33,784 nucleotides of DNA from an uncultured Dialister sp. (GCA_900314595.1 OMVW01000020.1:1-33784); one strand, 5' to 3'; positions 15,734-25,240 are shown, counted from the first letter of the stretch. Translations and numbers: made by a program. The notes: a model not told the origin generated them from the sequence alone.

Positions 15734-15828
15734 AAGAAACACCCCGACATCGGAAAGGAAATAAAAATCCGAATTTACTGTCTATATCATATCATTTCAG
15801 TTCGTACTGCGGGAATTTGTAGAAATAG

Positions 15829-15870
15829 AAAAACAGGCCTGTACCCCATCAGGATACAGACCCGTTTTTA
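15829..15870 (-). terminator. Terminator after the epimerase gene
   Basis: Read on the minus strand, CGGGTCTGTATCC pairs with GGGGTACAGGCCTG with small bulges, and TTTTT follows. It is 60 bp past the epimerase stop codon. The + strand also ends in GTTTTTAG, so it may work in both directions. Confidence 0.7.
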
Positions 15871-15929
15871 GTCAGATAAAAGTGTTCAAATATACGCCAA
15901 ATGCCACATTTCCGAAATCAGTGCATCCA

Positions 15930-17012
15930 TTACACTTTATAAAATTCTTTATACCATTCCGCGAATTTTCGAAGTCCTTCTCTCAGTGTAGTGGAAGGAC
16001 GGTAGCCATAATCCCTTTCCAGGGCTTTGGTATCTGCATAGGTAACCGGTACATCCCCGGGCTGCATCGGGACAAGCTGTTTATGAACCTCGAAATCATA
16101 GTCTTTGGGAAGAACCCCGGCACGAAGGAGTTCCTGCTGAAGAATATCCACGAAATCAAGAAGATTTTCCGGATGTCCTCCGCCAATGTTATAAACTCCA
16201 TAAGGCGGAATGGGAAGTCCATCCTCTCCTGTTTTCTTTTCCGGAGCCCCCTGCATGACACGAAGAATGCCTTCCACGATATCATCTACATAGGTGAAAT
16301 CCCTCTGGCAGTGGCCAAAGTTGAAAATCTTAATCGTTTCTCCCGCCTTCAGTTTATTGGTGAACCCAAAGTAAGCCATATCCGGGCGGCCCGCCGGTCC
16401 ATAAACAGTAAAGAAACGAAGACCGGTAGAAGGAATATTGTACAGCTTGGAATAGCAGTGAGCCAGAAGTTCATTCGATTTCTTCGTAGCCGCATAGAGA
16501 GAAACCGGGTTGTCCACGCGATCATCCGTGCTGAAGGGCACTTTTTTATTTCCGCCATACACAGAGGAGGAAGAAGCATATACGAGATGTTCTACCCCTT
16601 TTTCTCCATTGTCATAAGAATGGCGGCAGTTTTCCAGAATGTTATAGAAACCGAGAAGATTCGATTCGATGTATACATCGGGATTGGTAATCGAATAACG
16701 TACCCCGGCCTGGGCAGCCAGATTAACTACAATGGAAAATTTATACGTATGGAAAAGATCCTCTACAAGAGCACGGTCGGCAATATTTCCTTTCACGAAT
16801 ACCCATTTCGAATCACTGTTTTCCGCTGCCTTTTCCAGTTCGGATAAACGATATTCCTTCAAACGGACATCGTAATAATCATTCAGGTTATCAATGCCCA
16901 CAATAGTGGCACCGATGCCTTCCCCTAAAAGCCGTTTTGCCAAATAATAACCGATAAAACCCGCAGCTCCGGTAATCAGGATCGTCTTGTGCTGTAAAGT
17001 AATCTTTTCCAT
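15930..17012 (-). CDS. NAD-dependent sugar epimerase, UDP-glucuronate 4-epimerase-like
   Basis: A 360-residue extended short-chain dehydrogenase. The Rossmann motif is GAAGFIG (15-21). The catalytic set is the YASSSSVYG segment (145-153) and Tyr173-x3-Lys177 (YAATK). The segment AGVRYSITNPDVYIESN and the ending MQPGDVPVTYADT (then GYRPST) are characteristic of the UDP-glucuronate 4-epimerase group (CapI/LspL/WbnF type), which makes UDP-galacturonate. With the UDP-glucose dehydrogenase at 22274 it would give UDP-Glc to UDP-GlcA to UDP-GalA. AGGAG lies 5 nt before the ATG. It appears to be a single-gene unit with its own terminator, and 265 bp of spacer separate it from the GT2 gene upstream. 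UDP-glucose 4-epimerase is a less likely alternative. Confidence 0.85.
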   Translation of the reverse strand: MEKITLQHKTILITGAAGFIGYYLAKRLLGEGIGATIVGIDNLNDYYDVRLKEYRLSELEKAAENSDSKWVFVKGNIADRALVEDLFHTYKFSIVVNLAAQAGVRYSITNPDVYIESNLLGFYNILENCRHSYDNGEKGVEHLVYASSSSVYGGNKKVPFSTDDRVDNPVSLYAATKKSNELLAHCYSKLYNIPSTGLRFFTVYGPAGRPDMAYFGFTNKLKAGETIKIFNFGHCQRDFTYVDDIVEGILRVMQGAPEKKTGEDGLPIPPYGVYNIGGGHPENLLDFVDILQQELLRAGVLPKDYDFEVHKQLVPMQPGDVPVTYADTKALERDYGYRPSTTLREGLRKFAEWYKEFYKV

Positions 17013-17278
17013 GTTTCTCCTGTCCTCTTTATAAAATTTCTACCATCATAAGCATTTGCTTCATATTTATTATTATGCAAAAGAAGCCATCCTCGTAAAA
17101 GGCAACTTCCCGAAAGAAATATTTCCTGTTCATTTCTATAAAAAGTACTATTCAACCCGCTTTTTCATCAATCAGCAAGATACAGTCCCCTCTGTGAAGA
17201 GCGGACCCGACCGGGAAATCTGAAGCCGATCACTTTTTGATGAGCCTGCCGAAATAGATGCCATTTTAAGAGTTCTTT

Positions 17279-18316
17279 CTATTTTCTCCCCGCAATTTTC
17301 CGGTTCATTTCTTCCGTCTTTTTATTTTTATGTTCCGCATATTTTCTGCAGAACCATGTATGACCATTCAGGATGGCCCAGGCGAGGAATTTGTCTCTCT
17401 GCCTTCCGGGAATGGAGTATTTCTTCAATTCGCGCAAAGCCGACTTGATGTGATCTTTTTCTTCCTCACTCAAATCATGAGTCATGGTATCGATGCAGAA
17501 AGCCTTCACATAGCCGCTGAAAGCGCGGGCTGCGGTCCGGCGGATATTTTCCGGATATGTTTTTTCGGAAATATGGAGCCGGTAGAGCCACAGCGACGCA
17601 TTTCCATAATAATTTCTCCCGCTGATGGTATGGCGGATAGAGTACGGACTATCTTCGAGATGGTAGTACAGGATATCCGGAATGGCCGTGATTTTCTCTG
17701 CCTTGCCAAAAACACGGATATTGATATACCCATCCTCCGCCGCATAGGAAAGGTCTGATGGTACTTTTTCCTCTTTCATGAAATTTTTCTTTGCCACATA
17801 GCCCCACAGAGTAGACAGCTGACCGTTCAGTGTATCCCGTTTCCATCCTTCACTTGTTTTATGCGGATCCCGCAGGACTTCTTTCTCTGTTTTTCCATTC
17901 TGGTAGAAATACCGCACTCCAAAAGCCACGATATCAAAGCCCTGATCCAGCAGGGGCAGAGTCCTTGAAAGAAGACGGGAATCCGCATAATCATCAGCAT
18001 CAATCCAATAAATAAAGTTTCCTTTCGCCAGAGAAATGGCAATTTCACGGGTTCTGGAAATACCCTGATTCTTCTGATGGATGACTCGGACCCAGTCATA
18101 TGCCTTCGCATATTCATCCACAATAGCAGGACTCCGGTCTCTGGAGCCGTCATCGATGACAAGAATTTCATAGGGTTCCCCAGTCTCCTGATGAATCGCA
18201 CTTTCCAAAGCACGACGGATGGTAGTCTCCCCATTATATACGGGAATCACAATCGTCGCCTTTACAGATGACGGATTTCCCTTGATATTTTTTTCCAGCT
18301 TTCCAAGCTCTCCCAT
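17279..18316 (-). CDS. Family 2 glycosyltransferase
   Basis: A 345-residue GT-A fold enzyme. It begins with the standard ATIVIPVYNGETTIRRALES segment (20-39), then EILVIDDGSRDRS (50-62), and the metal-binding Asp106-x-Asp108 in YWIDADDY. The C-terminal third is helical and basic, with no long membrane segment. It most likely adds a sugar to a lipopolysaccharide or capsule intermediate at the inner face of the membrane; donor and acceptor are unknown. The stop codon of the ligase gene immediately precedes its ATG (TGAATG), so translation is coupled. A paralogue with the same C-terminal pattern (DSPYSIRHTISGRNYYGN against DNPTSIRHTFNGKRYMGN) lies frameshifted at 26531-27498. Confidence 0.9.
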   Translation of the reverse strand: MGELGKLEKNIKGNPSSVKATIVIPVYNGETTIRRALESAIHQETGEPYEILVIDDGSRDRSPAIVDEYAKAYDWVRVIHQKNQGISRTREIAISLAKGNFIYWIDADDYADSRLLSRTLPLLDQGFDIVAFGVRYFYQNGKTEKEVLRDPHKTSEGWKRDTLNGQLSTLWGYVAKKNFMKEEKVPSDLSYAAEDGYINIRVFGKAEKITAIPDILYYHLEDSPYSIRHTISGRNYYGNASLWLYRLHISEKTYPENIRRTAARAFSGYVKAFCIDTMTHDLSEEEKDHIKSALRELKKYSIPGRQRDKFLAWAILNGHTWFCRKYAEHKNKKTEEMNRKIAGRK

Positions 18317-19534
18317 TCACGTTTCCTTTGCTTCCGCATTTCTTCCCCTCAGGAGACATCGTCCCCCCGCAGCGATGTAGTATCCCAGAATTCCATAATA
18401 CATTCGGGCCGGAATCTTATTAATAATCGTGGTATCCACGAATCCCTGGGCAAAGAAGGTAAGAAATGCAATCATGACCGCTGTGAAGAAGAAGAAATCA
18501 TCACTCTTTCGTCCGATAGACAAAAGTGCCCAGAATGTGACTCCCACGAAGAGCACATATCCTGCAAAGCCCACAAGGCCTGCCGTAGAAAGGAAATAGA
18601 GAGGCATATTATGGGGCATGCTGAGACCCACTTCTTTCCCGTCTGCCGGATGATATTCGCCGTAATAATTATCTTTCCATCTGGACATACCAACGCCCCA
18701 GACTTTATGGTCCTTCCACATTTCCACGCTGGCAATAGCCATCTGGATTCGTTCCCCGCCGATTTCCTGGGTTCCTGAAACCTCCTGCTGACGGACATAG
18801 AAGAAAGCTCCGCCGACAGCAATAGAAAGAACTATGGCCGCTATGGCAATCTTCTTTGTCAGAGGTGTAATTCTATCCCGCATCATAATCAGGCCCAAAA
18901 CAGTTGCCAGCGGGACACTCAGGCCGAAAGCTGCCATAGCTCCCCGGGACCCGGCGAGATACAGACATCCCATCTGCATGGCAACGACCAGTATTTCCAT
19001 GATTTTCAGCCACTGCCGCTTTTCCTTCAAGGCAAAAGTGAAAAGAAAGGGGAGCGTCAGATTAATCATGGTCCCAAAATGATTGGGATGAGCATAAAAG
19101 CTGAGACTTCGCATATTCGGTTCAAGAGGATGCATGGCCTGCCAGAAGCCAAATCCGCAGGCCACGATCATTCCTGCCAGGATCCCTATTTCCACTCCCA
19201 GATCCACCGCGTATTTCCGCCGGATCCACCAGGTCATAAGGAGCGGAATGGATAGCCATTCCACCCAGAAAACCTTATTGATACTCCCCCGGTCCTGCAG
19301 AACCAGACTATCCACCACGAGGAGGCCGAAGAAAATGATGATGCTCAGAGCCAGCGCGATGATTTCTTTCTGCAATTCCAAAAAAGGCTTCTTTTCCTTC
19401 CGGCTGATATAGAAATCATAAATCAGAAAAAGGATAAACACTGCCAGGGCATAGGAAAAATAGGACGCCGAAAAGCGCACCGTCAATATGAAAAATATAA
19501 GTCCAATCGATACATTGGCAATGTTCAGAGTCAT
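18317..19534 (-). CDS. O-antigen ligase/polymerase-like membrane protein
   Basis: A 405-residue polytopic membrane protein with about ten hydrophobic segments and the Wzy_C/WaaL core. The core includes SFYAHPNHFGTMINL, LAGSRGAMAAF and a periplasmic loop ending GVGMSRWKDNYYGEYHP, with the conserved PHNMPLYFLSTAG. WaaL-type enzymes join a polysaccharide to lipid A-core in the periplasm, whereas Wzy polymerases use the same fold. I chose the ATG at 19532-19534: GGGAGC lies 5 nt upstream, and the start matches the paralogue at 30472. Upstream starts (ATG 19546, ATG 19576, TTG 19585) are possible. It is the middle gene of pEtN transferase-ligase-GT2. Confidence 0.82.
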   Translation of the reverse strand: MTLNIANVSIGLIFFILTVRFSASYFSYALAVFILFLIYDFYISRKEKKPFLELQKEIIALALSIIIFFGLLVVDSLVLQDRGSINKVFWVEWLSIPLLMTWWIRRKYAVDLGVEIGILAGMIVACGFGFWQAMHPLEPNMRSLSFYAHPNHFGTMINLTLPFLFTFALKEKRQWLKIMEILVVAMQMGCLYLAGSRGAMAAFGLSVPLATVLGLIMMRDRITPLTKKIAIAAIVLSIAVGGAFFYVRQQEVSGTQEIGGERIQMAIASVEMWKDHKVWGVGMSRWKDNYYGEYHPADGKEVGLSMPHNMPLYFLSTAGLVGFAGYVLFVGVTFWALLSIGRKSDDFFFFTAVMIAFLTFFAQGFVDTTIINKIPARMYYGILGYYIAAGGRCLLRGRNAEAKET

Positions 19535-19715
19535 TATAGCTCCCATGTTTGATTCCTCGGAGTCATTATCCGTCATTCCGTGCAAGCCAAATCATAAACA
19601 ATACATAAAATATGTGGCCTGTATCTATTGTAACGCAGAATAATGATTCGGGCCGCATTTTTTATCTTTTAAATTCATGAAAATTACTGAAAAATCTACC
19701 CTCCTCCAGGAAAGA

Positions 19716-21473
19716 TTATTTTCTCAGCATCGGATCCTCACAGATTTTTATCTTCCCATGCATAGTCATGGCCTCATTCTCCTTCAGATCGTAGCTACGG
19801 GAAGAAATATCAAACCGTTTCACATACATGGAATTGGGTGCCTGCATCAAACCGCAGGCCGTATCATAAATCAGATCATTCGTGAAAAGGGCATTCCTGT
19901 TTGCCGAAAGGCCGGCCGCCAGCTCCGGATTGACCGACTCCATTTCCGGAGACAGATAAATCCAGAAAGGAATCCTCACCATATCGAAAGACATGTGACC
20001 GGTCCCATGAGTATAAACCATATCCTCTGCATGGTCAGAAACATAGAGAAATGCAGAAGTTCCTGCCCTCTGCCGGTTCCACTCCATCATATCCTGAAGA
20101 AGCTGATCCGTATAAAGCAGAGACGTATCGTAAGCACGGACATCCCTGCCGGCACCCGGAGTAGGAAGCAGATGCATGCCCTCAGGAATCCGGTCCTCAT
20201 ACCGCAGATGACTTCCCATGAGATGAATAATGATGAATTGTTTTCCTTTCTTTGGAAGCTTCTCCAGCATGGAAAGGAATTGACGGTCATCCCCCTTGCG
20301 GTGCTCCGTCCAGAGCCGATAATCCGCCTGATTGGCTATATATTCAGAAAAGAAATCATTATCTTCCTGATTGCTGAGCCACCAGGTTTCCATGCCAGCC
20401 TTCCGGGCAATATCCATGAGCGTGATGAAATATTCACCGGACTCATGACCATACTGATTCATCCCCGTCAGCATCTGCTCCATCACCTGGGCAGTCTGGG
20501 TAAAATTCGAATAACTGCGGGGAAAGAGATAAAATCCCTTCTCCTCCTTCATCCTCGTTTCCCAGGGCGTGGAATCCACGGGATAATCCGGGTTGAACGC
20601 CTTCATGTGATCCCGGTTTGCGCTTTCCCCGATGACAAGGACAATACGGTCAGGCGTATTTTCTGTCTCCACCTCCAGCTTTTTCAGATTCTCCCGATGC
20701 TGCCCCCGTACCTTCTCCATATCCCGGATATGCTTCTTCGCCCACAGATATTCATGGACTGGGAAACATCCCCTCACATAACGGATGAAAAGAAACAGGG
20801 AAACCACAAATACAATGCCAAGATACAAAGGAGAAATCCCATTAGGAATCCTCTTCACCGTAATGACCAGCCACTCCGTAATGATGGAGCACACACAGAT
20901 GGAAAATACAGTACCTATAATTTTCCCCACACCGATCTGACCCCGCAGAAAAGCCGAAGCCTCCCCCAGATCCGTCAGAAGAATGGGCAGCATGTCATCT
21001 GTCTGGAAAAGATTATGATAAATCAGGTAATACACGAAACACGAAAATGCACAGGACATGGCTATGATCAAAGCCAGCCATTCCGCCATGCTTATGATAA
21101 TGCCCAGAAAAAAATGAGCCTTCACCACTTCCAGGATGAAGAAAATGACCATCCCGCTGATTCCGGTGATGAAATGATTCTTCAATTTAGAAAAATCCCG
21201 GACCTCCAGCGAATCCGAATGGCCCCGTATATAGGCATAAGGCACCACCATCAGCAGGAAAAAAGCCATTCCCGGCATCCAGGAGCCGCGGAAAATGGTA
21301 AGCCCCGTCACCACCTCCGCTGCCCAAAGCAGAATCATGCCAAGAATGCCGAAACGGATCCCCCGCCACCGCAAAACCCTGGTGCAATGAAAAAGCTTCG
21401 CCAATATGTAAATAATTGTGACCATCAAAACCGGCTCAAATACCAGTTTTATAAGATGTCCCGTATTGGCCAT
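19716..21473 (-). CDS. Phosphoethanolamine transferase, sulfatase fold (copy 1)
   Basis: A 585-residue inner-membrane enzyme with five or so N-terminal membrane segments (to about residue 235) and a periplasmic alkaline-phosphatase/sulfatase domain. Expected metal and catalytic residues of the EptA/CptA group are present: Glu283 in VIGESANRDHM, the nucleophile Thr327 in NFTQTAQVMEQMLTG, His422 in HLMGSH, and Asp480-His481 in YVSDHAED. EptA-type enzymes move phosphoethanolamine from phosphatidylethanolamine to lipid A or core sugars. The disulfide cysteines of EptA/MCR are missing, closer to CptA-type proteins. GGAG lies 8 nt before the ATG. It is first in the operon with the ligase and GT2, and paralogues lie at 27509 and 30501. 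The acceptor is unknown. Confidence 0.88.
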   Translation of the reverse strand: MANTGHLIKLVFEPVLMVTIIYILAKLFHCTRVLRWRGIRFGILGMILLWAAEVVTGLTIFRGSWMPGMAFFLLMVVPYAYIRGHSDSLEVRDFSKLKNHFITGISGMVIFFILEVVKAHFFLGIIISMAEWLALIIAMSCAFSCFVYYLIYHNLFQTDDMLPILLTDLGEASAFLRGQIGVGKIIGTVFSICVCSIITEWLVITVKRIPNGISPLYLGIVFVVSLFLFIRYVRGCFPVHEYLWAKKHIRDMEKVRGQHRENLKKLEVETENTPDRIVLVIGESANRDHMKAFNPDYPVDSTPWETRMKEEKGFYLFPRSYSNFTQTAQVMEQMLTGMNQYGHESGEYFITLMDIARKAGMETWWLSNQEDNDFFSEYIANQADYRLWTEHRKGDDRQFLSMLEKLPKKGKQFIIIHLMGSHLRYEDRIPEGMHLLPTPGAGRDVRAYDTSLLYTDQLLQDMMEWNRQRAGTSAFLYVSDHAEDMVYTHGTGHMSFDMVRIPFWIYLSPEMESVNPELAAGLSANRNALFTNDLIYDTACGLMQAPNSMYVKRFDISSRSYDLKENEAMTMHGKIKICEDPMLRK

Positions 21474-21789
21474 AGGAAAGCTCCGAAAGAATTAAACATA
21501 TAAAATCGCAAAATCAGAATTGTTCAACAAGACTATACAATAAAAGAGCTGCAGTAAAAAACTGGCAGAAATGTTATTTCTCGCATGCTCCCAAAAATAT
21601 GTTTAAAACACTGTATTTATTATACAGTAAAGCCTGGAAATTTTCTTGCCTTTACACAAAGCAGTTCACAATAAACAACATAACCATATAGTAAGGTTAA
21701 CTGGAATGTCTTTATTTTTAATAATATACTTTGAATTAATTATATCTAAATTCAGTATATTCTCCAGTCTTTTATCTCAAATTTCCGGT

Positions 21790-22195
21790 TCAAAACGCCC
21801 CTTGCCATTTGCAAGGAAAAGTAAGCTCGCCAAGCCGATTGTTTAACTTAGCACAAATGTCTTTCTTATCAAAATATTCTTTATCCTGGCAGATAATAAA
21901 TCTACCGGAAGTGTGATTTGCTTTCAGGATGAACTTCCTGAGTAAAGTCTCAAAATCAATATCCTTTGCTCTTTTCCAAGTATCCTACTGAGGAATAAGA
22001 TACTTTCCCTGATCAATTAAGCTTAAACCCTCATCCCATCAATATATATTTATGCTTAATAGATATTTCCCATAATGTCTTCAAGTCCTAGAATTTAAAT
22101 ATCTCAGTGGACTGCATACAAAAACCATAATAGTTAAAGGACATATGAAATAACCCATCCAATCAGAAAGCAGCATCAACTATCAAAACAAGCAT
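21790..22195 (-). pseudogene. Decayed unidentified gene
   Basis: The 770 bp spacer between copy 1 of the pEtN transferase and ugd contains protein-like sequence on the minus strand with internal stops. The best part reads DTWKRAKDIDFETLLRKFIL, then SGRFIICQDKEYFDKKDICA and KLNNRLGELTFPCKWQGAF before a TGA at 21790-21792. Upstream, in a different frame, comes MSFNYYGFCMQSTEIFKF, then a stop, then DLKTLWEISIKHKYILMG. At least three stop codons and one frameshift separate the pieces. I do not recognise the family. The remaining spacer (21500-21780 and 22200-22273) is AT-rich and shows nothing else. Confidence 0.4.
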
Positions 22196-22273
22196 ATCAC
22201 TCCTGAGTCATGGAGTTTCCCTTATTATCCATGATTCAAAAGCAACACTTAAGATTTTAAAATTTTGCCAAGG

Positions 22274-23506
22274 TCAATCTCTTTCAAAGAGATCTCTGGT
22301 ATACACTCTTTCCCTCACATCATCGAGAGAATGATCATACCGGTTTGCGATGATGGCGAGGCTTTCTTTCTTGAATTTCGCAAGGTCATTGACGATCCGG
22401 CTTCCGAAGAAGGTGGTTCCGTCTTCCAATGTCGGTTCATAAATGATGACTTCGGCTCCTTTGGCTTTGATCCGTTTCATGACTCCCTGGATGGAGCTCT
22501 GGCGGAAGTTGTCGGAGTTGGATTTCATGGTCAGGCGGTAGACGCCGATGGTGACCGGTTTTTCCTTTGATTTATCGTAATCGCTGGAGGCGGAGTAGTA
22601 ACCTGCTTTGTCTAGCACTCTGTCTGCGATGAAGTCTTTCCTGGTGGAGTTGGATTTCACAATGGCTTCGATCAGGTCTTCCGGCACGTCTTTATAGTTG
22701 GCCAGAAGCTGTTTCGTGTCTTTCGGCAGGCAGTATCCGCCATAACCGAAGGAGGGATTGTTGTAGAATTCCCCGATTCTGGGGTCCAGGCAGACTCCGT
22801 CGATGATTTCACGGGTATCCAGGCCTTTCAGTTCTGCATAGGTATCCAGTTCATTGAAATAGGAAACACGAAGAGCCAGGTAGGTATTGGCGAAAAGTTT
22901 CACTGCTTCTGCTTCGGTAAATCCCATGAAACGGGTGGGAATATTATCCTTGATAGCCCCTTCCTGCAGGAGTTCTGCAAATGTGTGGGCTGCTTTCACC
23001 AGCCGTTCATCGGAAAGATCGGTGCCCACGATGATACGGCTGGGGTACAGGTTATCATAGAGAGCTTTCGATTCGCGGAGGAATTCAGGGCTGAAAATGA
23101 TATTTTTTGAGCCCATCTTTTCGCGGATCATTTTCGTGTAGCCTACGGGAATGGTGGATTTGATGACCATAATGGCATTTGGATTATATTTCATCACCAG
23201 TCTGATGACTGCTTCCACGGAGGAAGTATCAAAGAAATTCCGCTGGCTGTCGTAGTTGGTGGGTGTTGCTATAATGACGAAATCCGCATTTTTGTAAGCT
23301 GCCTCGGCATCCATGGTAGCCGTGAGATCCAAATCCTTCTCTGCCAGATACTTCTCTATGTATTCATCCTGGATGGGCGACTTCCGATGATTCACCATAT
23401 CCACCTTTTCCGGAATGATGTCCACTGCCATCACATGGTTGTGCTGCGAAAGAAGAGTAGCTAATGAAAGGCCTACATATCCCGTACCTGCTACTGCTAT
23501 ATTCAT
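22274..23506 (-). CDS. ugd: UDP-glucose 6-dehydrogenase
   Basis: A 410-residue cytosolic enzyme that oxidises UDP-glucose twice with NAD to UDP-glucuronate. The N-terminal Rossmann motif is GTGYVG (7-12), with ATPTNYD and KSTIPVGYT (116-124). The segment FSPEFLRESKALYDN is diagnostic. Catalytic Cys259 is in YGGYCLPKDT, matching Cys260 of the streptococcal enzyme. Length is normal. GGGAGG lies 7 nt before the ATG. It is transcribed away from psd, with a 392 bp divergent spacer between them. The epimerase at 15930 is its likely pathway partner. The product would feed acidic sugars into surface polysaccharide. Confidence 0.95.
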   Translation of the reverse strand: MNIAVAGTGYVGLSLATLLSQHNHVMAVDIIPEKVDMVNHRKSPIQDEYIEKYLAEKDLDLTATMDAEAAYKNADFVIIATPTNYDSQRNFFDTSSVEAVIRLVMKYNPNAIMVIKSTIPVGYTKMIREKMGSKNIIFSPEFLRESKALYDNLYPSRIIVGTDLSDERLVKAAHTFAELLQEGAIKDNIPTRFMGFTEAEAVKLFANTYLALRVSYFNELDTYAELKGLDTREIIDGVCLDPRIGEFYNNPSFGYGGYCLPKDTKQLLANYKDVPEDLIEAIVKSNSTRKDFIADRVLDKAGYYSASSDYDKSKEKPVTIGVYRLTMKSNSDNFRQSSIQGVMKRIKAKGAEVIIYEPTLEDGTTFFGSRIVNDLAKFKKESLAIIANRYDHSLDDVRERVYTRDLFERD

Positions 23507-23820
23507 GACTGTTCCTCCCTGTTAAGAACTATTACTCTATGTATGATAGACGTCCTAATGTATTAAATATATTGTACACCATCTTTGTTATAAAAGCAGA
23601 CATGGATTGCAGGTGTTTTTCATTTCAAAATAAGGCTATGTTGAAATCAACGATAAAATGGGATTAGGAATTTTATATTTTACTTTTTTTTATGCCAAAC
23701 AGCATAAGCATCTTACGCCTTTATGGAATTCTTTAAATAGTTTTCTATTCCTTTTTCCATTTATTGCATTGAATAAATAATTAAAGGTTTAAACCCGTGA
23801 GTGATTTAATCATCGCTTCT

Positions 23821-23854
23821 CCAACTAATATGGTATAATGCTAGTTGGTTTTTT
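23821..23854 (+). promoter_or_regulatory. psd promoter overlapped by a dyad and T tract
   Basis: An extended -10 (TGGTATAAT, 23831-23839) lies inside a perfect 7 bp inverted repeat, CCAACTA (23821-23827) and TAGTTGG (23842-23848). Six T follow immediately (23849-23854). The arrangement could be an operator across the -10. Alternatively it could be a terminator hairpin for transcripts arriving from upstream. No clear -35 is present, which fits an extended -10 promoter. psd starts 45 bp downstream. Confidence 0.5.
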
Positions 23855-23898
23855 ATATCATCATTTCGTAAAGCGATTTAGTAATGTAGGAGTCTATA

Positions 23899-24546
23899 AT
23901 GTCAAAGAAACCGATTATATTGCCGGAAGGATTTCCATTTATCCTTGTGACATTCTTTTTCGGTGCTGCCTTATACTATATGAAATGGTATTACTTGGCA
24001 GTCATTCCTTTCATTTTGTGTCTATACTTCACTTATTTCTTCCGCTGCCCGCCGAGAAACAACAAAATTCCTGCAGGTGATGATACCCTCGTCTCTCCTG
24101 CGGACGGCACAGTAGTGGATGTATCTCAAGATGTGGAAGAGGACATGTTTCTTGGAGAAAAATGCCACAAGATTACCATCTTCCTTTCCATCTTCAATGT
24201 CCACTGCAATAGGGCTCCTATGGAAGGAGACATCAAATATCAGTCCTACACTCAGGGCCGATTTCTTCCCGCCTATAAAGAAGGTGTAGGCTTCGTCAAT
24301 GAACAGGGTGCCATCGGTATTACCGGCAAGAAGCGGTCTATCCTGGTCATCCTCATTGCAGGCATCTTAGCTAGGCGGGTGGTGTCCTGGAAGAATCTGG
24401 GTGACCATTTGGAAAAGGGGGAACTCTATGGTATGATTAAATTTGGCTCTTGTACGGAGCTCTATATTCCTGGAGACTGCGATATCCTTGTCAAAAGAGG
24501 GGACAAAGTGAAAGGCGGTCTCACGGTGGTAGGGAGGCTGAAATAA
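23899..24546 (+). CDS. psd: Phosphatidylserine decarboxylase
   Basis: A 215-residue short-form (PSD-A type) decarboxylase that converts phosphatidylserine to phosphatidylethanolamine. It has one or two N-terminal membrane segments (about residues 12-48). Core motifs are LVSPADGTVVDV and FLSIFNVHCNRAP. The self-cleavage site is Gly183-Ser184 in KFGSCTEL, where the serine becomes the pyruvoyl group. TAGGAG lies 6 nt before the ATG. pssA follows directly, GTG right after the TAA, so the pair is a translationally coupled operon making PE. PE is the usual donor for the phosphoethanolamine transferases encoded on both sides. The short length is typical of this subclass. Confidence 0.95.
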   Translation: MSKKPIILPEGFPFILVTFFFGAALYYMKWYYLAVIPFILCLYFTYFFRCPPRNNKIPAGDDTLVSPADGTVVDVSQDVEEDMFLGEKCHKITIFLSIFNVHCNRAPMEGDIKYQSYTQGRFLPAYKEGVGFVNEQGAIGITGKKRSILVILIAGILARRVVSWKNLGDHLEKGELYGMIKFGSCTELYIPGDCDILVKRGDKVKGGLTVVGRLK

Positions 24547-25227
24547 GTGAATAAATCATGGGTAGCAAATACAGTGACCGCGGCAAATGCATTTTTTGGC
24601 GGGCTGTCTATCATGATGTCCATATCCGGAAATTTTAAAACCGCTGCTGTGTTCATTCTGATTGCCATGGTGGCAGACGCCCTGGACGGCCGTGTAGCCC
24701 GGGCCTTACATACCGCTGGTCCCATGGGAGTAGAACTGGATTCCCTTTCCGATGATATTTCCTTTGGCATCGCTGCTGGGGCCCTCATGTACGCCTACCA
24801 GCTTCATGAAGTGGGTCCCCTCGGATTCATTCCCTGCGCCCTGCTTGGTACATTCTGTGCCTTTCGACTGGCCAGATTTAATGTAAAAGTCACCAGCGTT
24901 CACGGTTATTTCGAAGGGCTCCCCTGCCCAATGACCGGCATCATCGTGGCATCCTATGTCCTCTCGGGGGCTAAGATCTGGAACTGGCTGGCCGTAATCT
25001 GCGTGCTCATCCTGGCCTTTCTTATGGTCAGCGAAATCCACTATCCCGATAACAAGGGCGCAAGTGCAGACCAGCTGCACTTGCCGGCCATCATTATTTG
25101 TCTGGCATTTTTTATTATCTGCACATTCTTTTACTGGCCCATTTGGGCAGCAGCCTTATCTGCGGCCTTTATCCTCTTCGGCATGATGAATACATTCCTA
25201 AATCGAAAGCAATTTAAGAAAAACTGA
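24547..25227 (+). CDS. pssA: CDP-diacylglycerol-serine O-phosphatidyltransferase
   Basis: A 226-residue integral membrane enzyme that makes phosphatidylserine from CDP-diacylglycerol and serine. The CDP-alcohol phosphatidyltransferase signature is complete: Asp44-xx-Asp47-Gly48-xx-Ala51-Arg52, then Gly61-xxx-Asp65-xxx-Asp69 (in DALDGRVARALHTAG). Six or so hydrophobic segments follow, with FRLARFNV and FEGLPCPMTG typical of PssA. The start is GTG, immediately after the psd stop. The ribosome site GGGAGG lies in the last codons of psd. It is followed by a perfect 15 bp terminator shared with the converging glycosyltransferase gene. Confidence 0.95.
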   Translation: MNKSWVANTVTAANAFFGGLSIMMSISGNFKTAAVFILIAMVADALDGRVARALHTAGPMGVELDSLSDDISFGIAAGALMYAYQLHEVGPLGFIPCALLGTFCAFRLARFNVKVTSVHGYFEGLPCPMTGIIVASYVLSGAKIWNWLAVICVLILAFLMVSEIHYPDNKGASADQLHLPAIIICLAFFIICTFFYWPIWAAALSAAFILFGMMNTFLNRKQFKKN

Positions 25228-25240
25228 AAACCAGAAAAAC

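Noticed and set aside
19677..21503. 608-residue open frame antisense to pEtN transferase copy 1
   Set aside because: It has extreme His/Pro/Ile/Arg content and no ribosome site; the minus-strand gene has complete catalytic motifs.
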